NCBI RefSeq assembly: GCF_000698575.1
Contig: NZ_JFHD01000047.1
Coordinates: 1 to 44,810 of the forward strand
Direction: 5' to 3'
From: Caballeronia zhejiangensis
GTDB taxonomy: Bacteria; Pseudomonadota; Gammaproteobacteria; Burkholderiales; Burkholderiaceae
Length of the DNA: 44,810 bases
Shown piece by piece: positions 37,614 to 44,768 of this stretch. Within the stretch, counting starts at the first letter, position 1; every line of letters starts with the position of its first letter. Position numbers and translations under genes: made by a program. A model generated the notes under the pieces. That model was not told the origin of the DNA, made no database searches, and saw only the letters and a program-made list of their open reading frames with translations.

Positions 37614-38033
37614 ATGAAGAAGGCATTTCTGGCAGTCGCAGTTCTCGCAGCTTTCGTCGGCCACGCGCAAGCAGCCGATTCCTTCAACGTTGGCGCGGGC
37701 TTCAGCTCGTCGGTCACGCTGTCTGGCGGCTCGATGGCTTCGTCCGGATCGAACGGCCAAGGCTTCAGCACGCAGACCTCCAACAGCGCTGGATTCGGCT
37801 ATGCGGCAGGTGGCACGGCGATGGGCGTCGGCGCAACCGGCTCGTACGCATACAACGGCCTCGGCGCCATCGGCGCAGGCGGCTCTTTCTCAGGTGCGGT
37901 CGGCGGTAGCAACACGACGTCGACGTCGAGCGGCTACACATCTGGGGATGGCTATGGCGCGACGAAGGGCGGCGCTGGCGTGGACTACTCGGCTGGCGGC
38001 TACAGCGGTCTGAACGGCTCGTACACGTACTAA
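37614..38033 (+). CDS. exported Gly/Ser-rich protein
   Basis: 139 residues. The signal peptide KKAFLAVAVLAAFVGHAQA is followed by a mature part almost wholly of Gly, Ser, Ala, Thr and Tyr (GYAAGGTAMGVGATGSYAYN and SSGYTSGDGYGATKGGAGVD). It looks like a fibrous or disordered surface protein. GAGGAG lies 9 bp before the ATG. Being in the early operon and exported is unusual; it may act on the envelope. A hairpin without T-run follows the gene. No family recognised. Confidence 0.7.
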   Translation: MKKAFLAVAVLAAFVGHAQAADSFNVGAGFSSSVTLSGGSMASSGSNGQGFSTQTSNSAGFGYAAGGTAMGVGATGSYAYNGLGAIGAGGSFSGAVGGSNTTSTSSGYTSGDGYGATKGGAGVDYSAGGYSGLNGSYTY

Positions 38034-38047
38034 GCCCAGAAACGAAG

Positions 38048-38078
38048 AGGCCCCGGGTGCTAGGAACACCCGAGGCCT
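38048..38078 (+). promoter_or_regulatory. strong hairpin without T-run between exported genes
   Basis: AGGCC and CGGGTG (38048-38059) pair with CACCCG and GGCCT (38067-38078) around CTAGGAA, with one bulged base on each side. There is no T-tract after it, so it is more likely an RNA-stability or attenuation element than a terminator. Confidence 0.5.
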
Positions 38079-38103
38079 GACTCCACACGAGGAAGGAGCC
38101 ACC

Positions 38104-38622
38104 ATGAAAACAAGTTTCACGGCCATCGCAATCGTAGCACTTCTCGGAGCAGCCAATGCCATGGCGCAGAGCACTTCGACGGCTGAACAGACGAGTACTT
38201 CTCAGTCGGTCGCACAAGGTTCGATCGAGTTCTCGCAGACGCCAGAGCACACGTCGTCCACGGTTCGCAACGTCAGTGCGCCGGTCCTTGGCGCGTATGC
38301 ATCCAGTTTTTCGCAATTCAATTGCGGTCAGACGACGCAGGGCGGCTTTGCGGTCGCGGGCTTCAGCGGCGTGATCGGCACCAGCAAAGACCAGAAGAGC
38401 TGCGTGCTCGAGGTGGCGGCCGCCGAGATGACGCGTCAGTCCACGGTTGACCCGGATAACGCCACGGCGCTGCGCAGCGCAGCGATCGGAATTCGTTGCC
38501 AGATCAGCGAAGAGATTTACCAGGCGATGCGCGACGCCGGATTCGAGTGCAAGCGCACGCCGAAGGACCTCATTTCGCGCGCCGACTCGCAGCCCGAGTC
38601 GACGCGCATTGCAGGCAACTGA
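38104..38622 (+). CDS. exported Cys-containing protein
   Basis: 172 residues. The signal peptide (KTSFTAIAIVALLGAANAMA) precedes a Ser/Thr/Gln-rich linker and a domain with four Cys (QFNCGQ, KSCVLE, IRCQIS, FECKRT), which could form two disulphides. The strong helix CVLEVAAAEMTRQSTVDPD lies between them. GGAAGGAG precedes the ATG. With the Gly-rich gene before it, it forms a pair of exported proteins in the early operon. Superinfection exclusion or conversion is possible. Unrecognised. Confidence 0.65.
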   Translation: MKTSFTAIAIVALLGAANAMAQSTSTAEQTSTSQSVAQGSIEFSQTPEHTSSTVRNVSAPVLGAYASSFSQFNCGQTTQGGFAVAGFSGVIGTSKDQKSCVLEVAAAEMTRQSTVDPDNATALRSAAIGIRCQISEEIYQAMRDAGFECKRTPKDLISRADSQPESTRIAGN

Positions 38623-38666
38623 TTTCGCAACCACCCGCGCGCCGGCGCGTAATCCGGCCGTCTGAC

Positions 38667-38727
38667 TTGATGACGTCGCCCTGACCGTGATGGGTAGGCC
38701 GAAAGGCGACAGGAGCAGCGTCATCAA
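38667..38727 (+). ncRNA. large stem-loop, possible structured RNA
   Basis: TTGATGACG (38667-38675) pairs perfectly with CGTCATCAA (38719-38727), and TCGCC (38676-38680) can pair with GGCGA (38705-38709) with an unpaired bulge on one side. The loop is about 24 bases. It lies in the 134-bp gap before the gene at 38757. It could be a leader element or a small RNA; no family recognised. Confidence 0.4.
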
Positions 38728-38756
38728 CTCAGATTCGAACAAGAACGAGGAACCCC

Positions 38757-38987
38757 ATGCCTTACGTGAACGTGGATGTCGACGTCCAATTGGACGACTT
38801 CGATACCGATGATCTGATCAAGGAACTCACGCTGCGCGGCAAGCCAGTCGCTCATCTCGAAAACGGCGACGAAGCGGACGAGTCCCTCTACAAGATCTTC
38901 TACGCCTTCTATTTCGGCAAGGAGCAGGACGCCGTCGCTCTGATGCGCAAGTACGTGCAGGACGTCACCGGGAGGACGCTGCCGTGA
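38757..38987 (+). CDS. small acidic conserved phage protein
   Basis: 76 residues, strongly acidic at the start (PYVNVDVDVQLDDFDTDDLI), then a helix-turn (KELTLRGKPVAHLENGDEAD) and a helix with LYKIFYAFYFGKE. Short phage proteins with this opening are common but of unknown function. AGGAA lies 5 bp before the ATG. The next gene begins GTGA within its stop. Confidence 0.65.
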   Translation: MPYVNVDVDVQLDDFDTDDLIKELTLRGKPVAHLENGDEADESLYKIFYAFYFGKEQDAVALMRKYVQDVTGRTLP

Positions 38988-39700
38988 AAGAGCGCCCTAT
39001 CCTCTTCAGCGGCCCGATGGTGCGTGCGCTGCTCGAAGGACGCAAGACGCAGACGCGGCGCGTCGTGAAGCTGCCGCACAGCAATCCGCTTGGACAGTGG
39101 GAGCCTACAACGATCGGCGGACTGACCGGCGGCCGCACGAAGGACGGCCAGACGATTCCCGAGCAAGGCGCGATCTGGCACACGCGGACGGGCGACTGCC
39201 TCATGTGCCCCTACGGAGCGCCCGGTGATCGTCTGTGGGTGCGCGAGACGTTCAGCACCGACTTCCGGAATCACTATCCGTTCGATGACGTCTGGTATGC
39301 AGCCGACGATGACCGAAGGAACGAGATAGAGGTCCGGGACGGCGTGAAGGGCATCTATAGCCCTGAGCACCGTGAGCATGTGCCCTTCCGCTGGCGTCCT
39401 TCGATTCACATGCCGCGCGCGGCGTCGCGCATCACGCTCGAAATCACCAGCGTTCGTGCCGAACGGTTGCACGACATCAGCGAGGCCGATGCAGCGAACG
39501 AAGGCCTGCACATGCTCCCCGCTTCCGGGCGCTATGTCGTACAGAAGGGCGAGCAGTACTTCGGCGGTGCCGACCGCGACGCGCGCGTCGTCTTCGCTGA
39601 TCTGTGGGACCGAATCAATGGCGCCGGCGCATGGGATGTCAATCCTTGGGTTTGGGCTGTGACGTTCACGGTCATCAAGGCAACCGGAGAGAAAGCGTGA
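38984..39700 (+). CDS. ASCH/PUA-like phage protein
   Basis: 238 residues. The start KERPILFSGPMVRALLEGRK followed by TQTRRVVK is diagnostic for the phage ASCH-like family; HMPRAASRITLEITSVRAER, then LHDISEADAANEGL and WDVNPWVWAVTFTVI complete the fold. ASCH domains bind RNA or modified nucleosides. The role in phages is not settled. The start is GTG at 38984 overlapping the previous stop. Confidence 0.85.
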   Translation: MKERPILFSGPMVRALLEGRKTQTRRVVKLPHSNPLGQWEPTTIGGLTGGRTKDGQTIPEQGAIWHTRTGDCLMCPYGAPGDRLWVRETFSTDFRNHYPFDDVWYAADDDRRNEIEVRDGVKGIYSPEHREHVPFRWRPSIHMPRAASRITLEITSVRAERLHDISEADAANEGLHMLPASGRYVVQKGEQYFGGADRDARVVFADLWDRINGAGAWDVNPWVWAVTFTVIKATGEKA

Positions 39701-39708
39701 GCCGTCTT

Positions 39709-39927
39709 CTATTTCAGCACTCGTCGCCCTTGCTTCCGAGCGTAGGCCGAGCCGCCAGCGTATGCGTCATTTTCGCTTTCATATCGAAGCGGACTTTCGA
39801 AATGGATCCGATCAACCTTCGGCCTCGTTCGATCGATCTCAACGCAAGCGTATGTGAACCCGCCGCCCACCAGCGGTTCAACCAACACGTGGAACTCCAA
39901 AGTTCCGATTCTCAACAGTCGCGACAT
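39709..39927 (-). CDS. small hypothetical protein on opposite strand
   Basis: 72 residues: SRLLRIGTLEFHVLVEPLVG, then YACVEIDRTRPKVDRIHFES and AYAGGSAYARKQG. GGAG is 6-7 bp upstream of the ATG at 39927. It resembles its neighbour (39949-40221) in fold: a strand pair then an Ala/Tyr helix at the end, so the two are likely paralogues. They run against the early operon. Confidence 0.6.
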   Translation of the reverse strand: MSRLLRIGTLEFHVLVEPLVGGGFTYACVEIDRTRPKVDRIHFESPLRYESENDAYAGGSAYARKQGRRVLK

Positions 39928-39948
39928 GCTCAACTCCGGAAAGATGAT

Positions 39949-40221
39949 TCAGGCTGGTGCTGCATCGGCACTTCCATCGTTGACGCAACCATCGATAAAC
40001 CGCTTCGCTTGCCGTTCGGCATATTTAAATCCTGCTTCGGGCGTAAGGAAATTAAGTTGCTCGGGCAGGCTTATGACAGGCGTAGCGCGAGGGTCAGAGG
40101 AAAGGATCGACCAGGAGACAGCGTATCGAACCTGTTGGCCATCCAGTGACGGTGATTTGCTTGTGACGACGCGAACGTCGATGGTGTACCCGCGATATGG
40201 CACACACGATAGGTTTTCCAT
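39949..40221 (-). CDS. small hypothetical protein on opposite strand
   Basis: 90 residues: ENLSCVPYRGYTIDVRVVTS, then QQVRYAVSWSILSSDPRA and FKYAERQAKRFIDGCVND. AGGAG lies 6 bp before the ATG at 40221. The YxGYxIxV and C-terminal helix pattern is seen in short Burkholderia hypothetical proteins. It heads a two-gene counter-oriented unit whose promoter must lie within the next + strand gene. Confidence 0.65.
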   Translation of the reverse strand: MENLSCVPYRGYTIDVRVVTSKSPSLDGQQVRYAVSWSILSSDPRATPVISLPEQLNFLTPEAGFKYAERQAKRFIDGCVNDGSADAAPA

Positions 40222-40247
40222 GCTTGCTCCTACACACCAGGAGCGGC

Positions 40248-40559
40248 ATGCCAGACCACTATACGCGCTATATGAGATTCCCGTCGTTAAATCGCTTGGA
40301 CGCCCTAATGACCCGCCTACTCCCCACCTTCCGCGCGCTGCTGGACGCACTCGAAAGCATAGGGCTCGCTCGGAAGCCGACGACACAGCAGACGCACGCG
40401 CTCTGTCAGAGATTCGTGGAGATGGTCGCGGGAATCACCGGAATGCGCGTCACGGTCTGGATTGGCGAAACACCTATTGCGAGAGAACATGAACCACGAC
40501 AAGGCAGGCCGCTTTCGCAGCGGCAACAAGGTGAACGCTGGCCGCGCGCCGTGGAATAA
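40248..40559 (+). CDS. hypothetical protein preceding HNH gene
   Basis: 103 residues, basic and helical in the middle (DALMTRLLPTFRALLDALES, then GLARKPTTQQTHALCQRFVE) with a C-terminal part rich in Arg/Gln. AGGAG lies 5 bp before the ATG at 40248. The last 71 bases overlap the HNH gene, so the final ~20 residues may be accidental. Support is moderate. Confidence 0.5.
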   Translation: MPDHYTRYMRFPSLNRLDALMTRLLPTFRALLDALESIGLARKPTTQQTHALCQRFVEMVAGITGMRVTVWIGETPIAREHEPRQGRPLSQRQQGERWPRAVE

Positions 40560-40929
40560 GGATCGCCACGGCGTGAAGTCCGGCTCGTTCAAGGCGGGGC
40601 ACAAACGGAATTCGAAGCCGGTCGGCACCGTGCGATTCGAGCCGCGTGGCGGATATTTTCTACGCAAGGTGAGCGACACCGGAGATCAGTACCGCGACTG
40701 GATCGGTGTCCATGTGCTCGCCTGGCAGGCCGCCCACGGTGCGATCCCGGCCGGTCATGTGGTCGTGTTTCGCGATGGCGATCGAAGCAATGCCGCTCTC
40801 GAAAACCTCGAATGCATCACCCGCGGAGAACTGATCCGCCGAAATAGCTGGAAAAACCTCCCCGAAAATCTGCAGGAAGTCGTGCAGCTGAAGGCTGCCC
40901 TGACAAGGAAGATCAATGGACACGATTGA
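40489..40929 (+). CDS. HNH endonuclease-like protein
   Basis: 146 residues. A basic N-terminal AP2/NUMOD-like part (NHDKAGRFRSGNKVNAGRAP, HGVKSGSFKAGHKR) precedes an HNH_3-type core: VHVLAWQAAHGAIPAGHVV, FRDGDRSNAALENLECI. The His that normally precedes the RDG motif is Phe here, so cutting may be lost or altered. Start at 40489 is chosen for its family N-terminus; ATG at 40462 is also possible. Confidence 0.7.
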   Translation: MNHDKAGRFRSGNKVNAGRAPWNKDRHGVKSGSFKAGHKRNSKPVGTVRFEPRGGYFLRKVSDTGDQYRDWIGVHVLAWQAAHGAIPAGHVVVFRDGDRSNAALENLECITRGELIRRNSWKNLPENLQEVVQLKAALTRKINGHD

Positions 40930-41164
40930 AGAACTGCGCTCGCACCTGTTCGACACGCTGCGCGCGCTGAGCGACAAGGAAAAGCCGCTCGAACTCGACC
41001 GCGCCAAGGCCGTCGCGGAAGTGGCTCAGGTAATCATCAATTCGGCGAAGGTCGAAGTCGAGCACATGAAGGTGAGCGGCGGCAAGGGGACGGGTTTCAT
41101 GGCCGAAAAGAAGCCGGAGATCCCGAATGGCATCACGAATATCACGAAACACACGATCCGCTGA
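40916..41164 (+). CDS. small conserved phage protein
   Basis: 82 residues: helix (DTIEELRSHLFDTLRALSDK), helix (DRAKAVAEVAQVIINSAKVE), then a short Gly/Lys-rich end and NGITNITKHTIR. This layout is common in Burkholderia and pseudomonad prophages as a hypothetical protein. The ATG overlaps the stop of the HNH gene by 14 bp. Function unknown. Confidence 0.65.
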   Translation: MDTIEELRSHLFDTLRALSDKEKPLELDRAKAVAEVAQVIINSAKVEVEHMKVSGGKGTGFMAEKKPEIPNGITNITKHTIR

Positions 41165-41201
41165 CGCCGCCTGACCGCCGACACCATTTTTGAGAACCGA
41201 C

Positions 41202-41384
41202 ATGATGACCGTAGCCGAGTTGATCGAAGAGTTGCAGAAGTACCCACCGCATCATCGCGTGTTCGTGAACCACGATACGACGCCGCCATTCTCACCACAG
41301 CCATCGAGCGATTGGGCCGAAGTCCACGAGGTTCGCGCCGATCAGGCATGCACCGTAATCATCGACGCTGAACCGACCCGCTGA
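41202..41384 (+). CDS. short hypothetical phage protein
   Basis: 60 residues. TVAELIEELQKYPPHHRVFV is a frequent phage motif in small proteins of unknown function: a helix with EL-x-xYP followed by a strand. The ATG at 41202 is preferred to the TTG at 41190. SD is weak. It is followed by the linker-containing gene 9 bp later. Confidence 0.65.
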   Translation: MMTVAELIEELQKYPPHHRVFVNHDTTPPFSPQPSSDWAEVHEVRADQACTVIIDAEPTR

Positions 41385-41393
41385 GAAATCGCC

Positions 41394-42170
41394 ATGACGA
41401 ACGACGAACTCGAACAATACATCTACTCGCGCACCCGGCAATTCGTCGGCGCTCATGTGCTCGAAGTGATCAACGAACTTCTCTCCGCGAGCATCGCCGA
41501 CACACCCCGATACGCAGAGTGGAAGCATCTGCGAACGCACGGCCAATGGAGGGATGGCGTTCCGTCTTGGGCGCGCGGGCACAACAAAACGATGGACGAC
41601 ATGACTGCGGCTGTTGCTGTGATCGAAGAACTGGCCGCTGCACTTTCCAGCGGAGCGAGCATCGCCGACACAGCGTCTCTTTCTGATGCTCAGATCGACT
41701 GGATCGTACAAAGCGGCCGCGCATTCAGCTACGACGAGATTCGCGCAAAGATTGGAAAGGTGCGAGAAGCGAGCATCGCCGACACAGCGGGGGAGAAGGA
41801 GGACGAGACATTGAGCCTCGCAAATGCAGACTGGCGGAACCTGTACGACATGGTGTACGGACACGAATGCTCGTTCAAGAGCTTCATGATGACGGTCGAT
41901 GATCTCGCCGCCCCTCCCGCGCCTTCGGTAGCCAATGCGCTCGAAGATCGTTCGAAAGAAGAAGCGGCACAGATTGGATATTCGAAAATGACACGTGAAA
42001 TTTACGACCCTGAGCTTATTGAGATTGCTCAAAGATGCGCACGCAAAACGCATGAAGGGCACCGATACTTGCCGACAACCAACAAGGATCAAGACAACTT
42101 TAGGCCTCACGATTGGGTTATTGACGCAATGCGCGAAGCTATCAAGGCTTCGAAGAAGGTGCCGAAATGA
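41394..42170 (+). CDS. modular phage protein with ASIADTA linkers
   Basis: 258 residues. Three short linkers with ASIADTP, ASIADTA and ASIADTA (around residues 32, 88 and 125) and one APSVANA (176) separate small helical modules, for example MTAAVAVIEELAAALSSG and LSLANADWRNLYDMVYGHEC. The last module (TREIYDPELIEIAQRCARKT) is different. It seems to be built from units joined by repeated DNA. The next gene starts ATGA within its stop. Confidence 0.65.
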   Translation: MTNDELEQYIYSRTRQFVGAHVLEVINELLSASIADTPRYAEWKHLRTHGQWRDGVPSWARGHNKTMDDMTAAVAVIEELAAALSSGASIADTASLSDAQIDWIVQSGRAFSYDEIRAKIGKVREASIADTAGEKEDETLSLANADWRNLYDMVYGHECSFKSFMMTVDDLAAPPAPSVANALEDRSKEEAAQIGYSKMTREIYDPELIEIAQRCARKTHEGHRYLPTTNKDQDNFRPHDWVIDAMREAIKASKKVPK

Positions 42171-42319
42171 CTAATCCCGTTCTTAAAATGACCAAGGACC
42201 AGATTTACGACGCGATGGCGCAATGCTGCGATGTTTGGGGCTATGAGATTTGGCCCGAGGCAATCGATCGTCTCTCCGATGCAGTTCTCGCAGCAGGAGC
42301 GCCTTCGGTAGCCGATGCG
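41487..42319 (+). repeat. dispersed 18-21 bp repeats coding for linkers
   Basis: GCGAGCATCGCCGACACA occurs at 41487-41504, 41655-41672 and 41769-41786, and GCGCCTTCGGTAGCC at 41919-41933 and 42299-42313. The second set is in two different genes. All copies are in frame as linkers ASIADT or APSVA(D/N)A. Confidence 0.8.
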
Positions 42320-42538
42320 GCGGGGGCGAGTGAGCCAACGCGATGGCAGAAGGCGCAGGCCCTTTTTGGCGGCGGATTTGCGGCGGATCTGCCCGAGAAC
42401 ATCGACTGGACGCGCGTGATGGCGCTGGCCGAGAAGCACGGTGATGGATGGAGTGAGGCGAAAGGCTGGTCGTTCCACTGCGACGATGATCTTTTCAACT
42501 TCGCAGGCGAACTGGCAAAGGAGTCCGGCAATGACTGA
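42167..42538 (+). CDS. modular phage protein with VADAA linker
   Basis: 123 residues. Module one (DQIYDAMAQCCDVWGYEIWP, then AIDRLSDAVLAAG) is joined by APSVADAAGASE to module two (RWQKAQALFGGGFAADLPEN, DWTRVMALAEKHGDGWSEAK). It shares its linker DNA with the preceding gene. ATGA overlap with the upstream stop. Function unknown. Confidence 0.6.
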   Translation: MTNPVLKMTKDQIYDAMAQCCDVWGYEIWPEAIDRLSDAVLAAGAPSVADAAGASEPTRWQKAQALFGGGFAADLPENIDWTRVMALAEKHGDGWSEAKGWSFHCDDDLFNFAGELAKESGND

Positions 42539-43016
42539 CGAACTTCTCGTGAGCCTGTTCTACGCGGCGCAAGGCGACATCACGCAATTTCGCATCAAAG
42601 CCCGCGCCCTTCTCGCAGCAGGCGCGAGTGAGGGGCAGGCGAGCCGAGAACGGTTCGAGGCGCATCAGGGCGGCAACATCGAGAAGCGCGCGAATGGCGA
42701 TTACGCGCGTTGGCGCGATCAAAACGATTGGCAGCTCTGGCAAGCGGCAGAGCGATCAGCCGCCGACGAACTCGCCGCGCTGCGCGAGCGGATCGCGGGG
42801 ATGGAGAAGGATGCGGACGCTGGCAAAGATCGGCGCTTCGAGATTCGTCAAGGCGGCATGACCGTCGCAGCGACTGAAGGTCCGGGCGTCGATGCGTACA
42901 GAGACGCCGTTCATTACTTCTGGCAGTACCAGCAGGACGCCACTGAAGATGAGCCGGTAGAGATGGTCGAGTTGACCACCGTGATGCGCATCGACACCGC
43001 GGAGAAGCAGGGATGA
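42531..43016 (+). CDS. modular phage protein, Ea22-like arrangement
   Basis: 161 residues. ELLVSLFYAAQGDITQFRIK, then ARALLAAGASEG as a linker, then the common early-phage module RFEAHQGGNIEKRANGDYAR, NDWQLWQAAERSA and a coiled coil (DELAALRERIAGMEKDA). AAGGAG precedes the ATG at 42531, which overlaps the previous stop by 8 bp. Similar modular proteins lie near integrases in lambdoid phages. Function unknown. Confidence 0.65.
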   Translation: MTDELLVSLFYAAQGDITQFRIKARALLAAGASEGQASRERFEAHQGGNIEKRANGDYARWRDQNDWQLWQAAERSAADELAALRERIAGMEKDADAGKDRRFEIRQGGMTVAATEGPGVDAYRDAVHYFWQYQQDATEDEPVEMVELTTVMRIDTAEKQG

Positions 43017-43183
43017 AAACGCTCTACGAGATCTACACGAAGCACAACCGGCGTTCCGATGCAGCGGTAAAGCAGGCGATCGAGCGAAGCATGAAGCTGA
43101 TCGCCAAATGCGACCGAGTACTCAGAGAATCGCAGGCGGCTCGCGCGTCGAGCGTGGCGAGCAAAGAGGAGCAGACATCGTGA
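43013..43183 (+). CDS. 56-residue basic protein
   Basis: KTLYEIYTKHNRRSDAAVKQ and a basic helix (IERSMKLIAKCDRVLRESQ) make up most of it. GGAG lies 8-11 bp upstream of the ATG at 43013, which overlaps the preceding stop. It may bind nucleic acid but no motif proves it. Confidence 0.55.
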   Translation: MKTLYEIYTKHNRRSDAAVKQAIERSMKLIAKCDRVLRESQAARASSVASKEEQTS

Positions 43184-43413
43184 GCGCTCTTTCGCAAACC
43201 GCGCTCGCCACCTGTACTGATGGACTGACACCTGATGAGATCGAATTCTGGGACCGAGCGTACCTCGCAGTCCTGCCGTTCGCGATGCAATGCCAAGGAT
43301 GGAAGATCGGCGAAAAGCCAATCACGTCGGGAGACGACCGCGCTTATCTGGCCGGGAGATGGGCCGACGCGGCAGTTCGCGAACGACGCAGCCGAATGGA
43401 CGAATTGAAGTGA
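43180..43413 (+). CDS. hypothetical protein
   Basis: 77 residues: a start with ALSQTALATCTDGLTPDEIE, then FWDRAYLAVLPFAMQCQGWK and a basic end (YLAGRWADAAVRERRSRMDE). GTG at 43180 has AGGAG 8 bp upstream and overlaps the previous stop (GTGA). No family recognised; it lies in the coupled chain leading to the integrase. Confidence 0.55.
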   Translation: MSALSQTALATCTDGLTPDEIEFWDRAYLAVLPFAMQCQGWKIGEKPITSGDDRAYLAGRWADAAVRERRSRMDELK

Positions 43414-43487
43414 TCAGCAACATCGAAGAATTTTTGAAAATCAGCCGCGCGTATCTGGAGAACCCGAATGTCGATCGTGACGAATGA
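43410..43487 (+). CDS. 25-residue coupled peptide
   Basis: A GTG at 43410 overlapping the preceding stop (GTGA) opens ISNIEEFLKISRAYLENPN, which looks like one amphipathic helix. It overlaps the start of the DUF4224 gene by 20 bp. It may serve mainly to carry ribosomes on to the next start. Low support. Confidence 0.35.
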   Translation: MISNIEEFLKISRAYLENPNVDRDE

Positions 43488-43674
43488 CCAGCTCGTCGAA
43501 CTGACGGGCGGCCTGCGCCAAGGTGCGGCGCAAAAGCGCTGGATCAAGAAGGCGCTCGGCATCGATGCACCGCGCAAGGCCGACGGCCATCCGATGCTGA
43601 CGTGGGAGCAAGTGAACCGTGGTCCCGGCGAACAGATGCGCCGCACCGCACCAAAATGGAAGAACGCAGCATGA
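43468..43674 (+). CDS. DUF4224 protein, likely excisionase-type
   Basis: 68 residues. The start SIVTNDQLVELTGGLRQGAA and the basic QKRWIKKALGIDAPRKADGH segment followed by TWEQV are typical of DUF4224, small DNA-binding proteins encoded right before phage integrases. It may direct excision. Its stop overlaps the integrase ATG (ATGA). Confidence 0.8.
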   Translation: MSIVTNDQLVELTGGLRQGAAQKRWIKKALGIDAPRKADGHPMLTWEQVNRGPGEQMRRTAPKWKNAA

Positions 43675-44705
43675 GAAAGCCGGTGCGCGATGGCCTCCTG
43701 CCCCGCATGGAGGCGCGACCCACAAAGAAGGGGTTCACGTACAGGTATCACCCGGTCGGCGGCAAGCCGATCAACCTCGGCGCCGACCGAATCGAGGCGA
43801 TCCGCAAGGTGCTCGAAATCACCGGCGGCGGAGACGACATCGGGACGATCTCGCGATTGTGGGATCAGTTCCGCGAGACGCCTGGCTGGAAGCGGTACTC
43901 GCAGTACACGCGGACCGATTACGAGCAGTGCGCGACGAAGCTGCTCGACATTTTCGGCGACGTGCGCGCGGCGGACATCGATGCGACGGACGTCGCGCGG
44001 TACCTGCGCAAGGAGCGCGCGGACGCGCCGGTGCGTGCGAATCGGGAAATGGCGCTGCTCTCGAACCTAATCGGCCTGGCGATCGAGCGCGGCGAGGCGA
44101 AGCACAACCCTTGCCGCGAGGTGAAGCGCAACGAAGAGCAGCCGCGCACCGAAGCGCCGGAGCCGGAAGAGTTCGCCGCGTTCGCGACGTGGCTCGCTGA
44201 GCAGCGCGGCCAGCGCGCCATGATCGGCATGGCGGCCGAATACGCCGCCGTCGCAGGCAATAGAAAGGTCGAATTTCTGGATCTCTCGTGGCTGCAGGTC
44301 GACGAGGCGGCCGGGCACATCCGAATCAAGCGCGCGAAGCAGCGCGGCAAGAAGCGCGGCGAGGTGATCGAGCAGATCGAAATCACGCCGCAGGTCAGCG
44401 CCCTGCTCGCCCGGCTAAAGGTCGCGCGCGCCGCGCAAAAGAATGAGGAATGCCTTTACGTCTTCCCGAACCGGTCGGGCACTGCATACACGCAGGCCGG
44501 CTTCAAGACGATGTGGCAGAAGCTGATGGTCGAGGCGATCAAGAAGAAAGTGATCCGGCACCGTTTCACATTCCACGATCTCCGCGCCTATTACGTGACG
44601 CAGCACAAGGCCGAACGCGGCGCACTTCCAGACCTGCACGCCAACCCCGCGACCACCGCGCGAGTGTACGACCGCAGTAAGGTTGTGAAGCGAAAAGCGC
44701 TCTGA
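43671..44705 (+). CDS. int: tyrosine integrase
   Basis: 344 residues. The N-terminal part has KKGFTYRYHPVGGKPINLG and the core-binding domain WKRYSQYTRTDYEQCATKLL. Catalytic residues are Arg in AGNRKVEFLDLSWLQ, Lys in KRAKQRGKKRG, HDLR in FTFHDLRAYYVTQ and the Tyr in ATTARVYDRSK. The usual LGH before the Tyr is replaced by DLHANP, leaving His. It catalyses integration and excision. The start at 43671 overlaps the DUF4224 stop. It is the last gene of the prophage. Confidence 0.95.
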   Translation: MRKPVRDGLLPRMEARPTKKGFTYRYHPVGGKPINLGADRIEAIRKVLEITGGGDDIGTISRLWDQFRETPGWKRYSQYTRTDYEQCATKLLDIFGDVRAADIDATDVARYLRKERADAPVRANREMALLSNLIGLAIERGEAKHNPCREVKRNEEQPRTEAPEPEEFAAFATWLAEQRGQRAMIGMAAEYAAVAGNRKVEFLDLSWLQVDEAAGHIRIKRAKQRGKKRGEVIEQIEITPQVSALLARLKVARAAQKNEECLYVFPNRSGTAYTQAGFKTMWQKLMVEAIKKKVIRHRFTFHDLRAYYVTQHKAERGALPDLHANPATTARVYDRSKVVKRKAL

Positions 44706-44710
44706 GCCGT

Positions 44711-44768
44711 GGGAACGAAGTCTGAAAAAGCCCATATAATCAACGGGCCTGTTTCAGATTGCGTTCCC
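44711..44768. repeat. nested inverted repeat downstream of the integrase
   Basis: Three pairs share one axis: GGGAACG (44711-44717)/CGTTCCC (44762-44768), TCTGAAA (44721-44727)/TTTCAGA (44752-44758) and GCCC (44730-44733)/GGGC (44745-44748). It lies 6 bp after the integrase stop and may be a terminator, integrase arm sites or part of the attachment site. No T-run follows. Confidence 0.6.
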
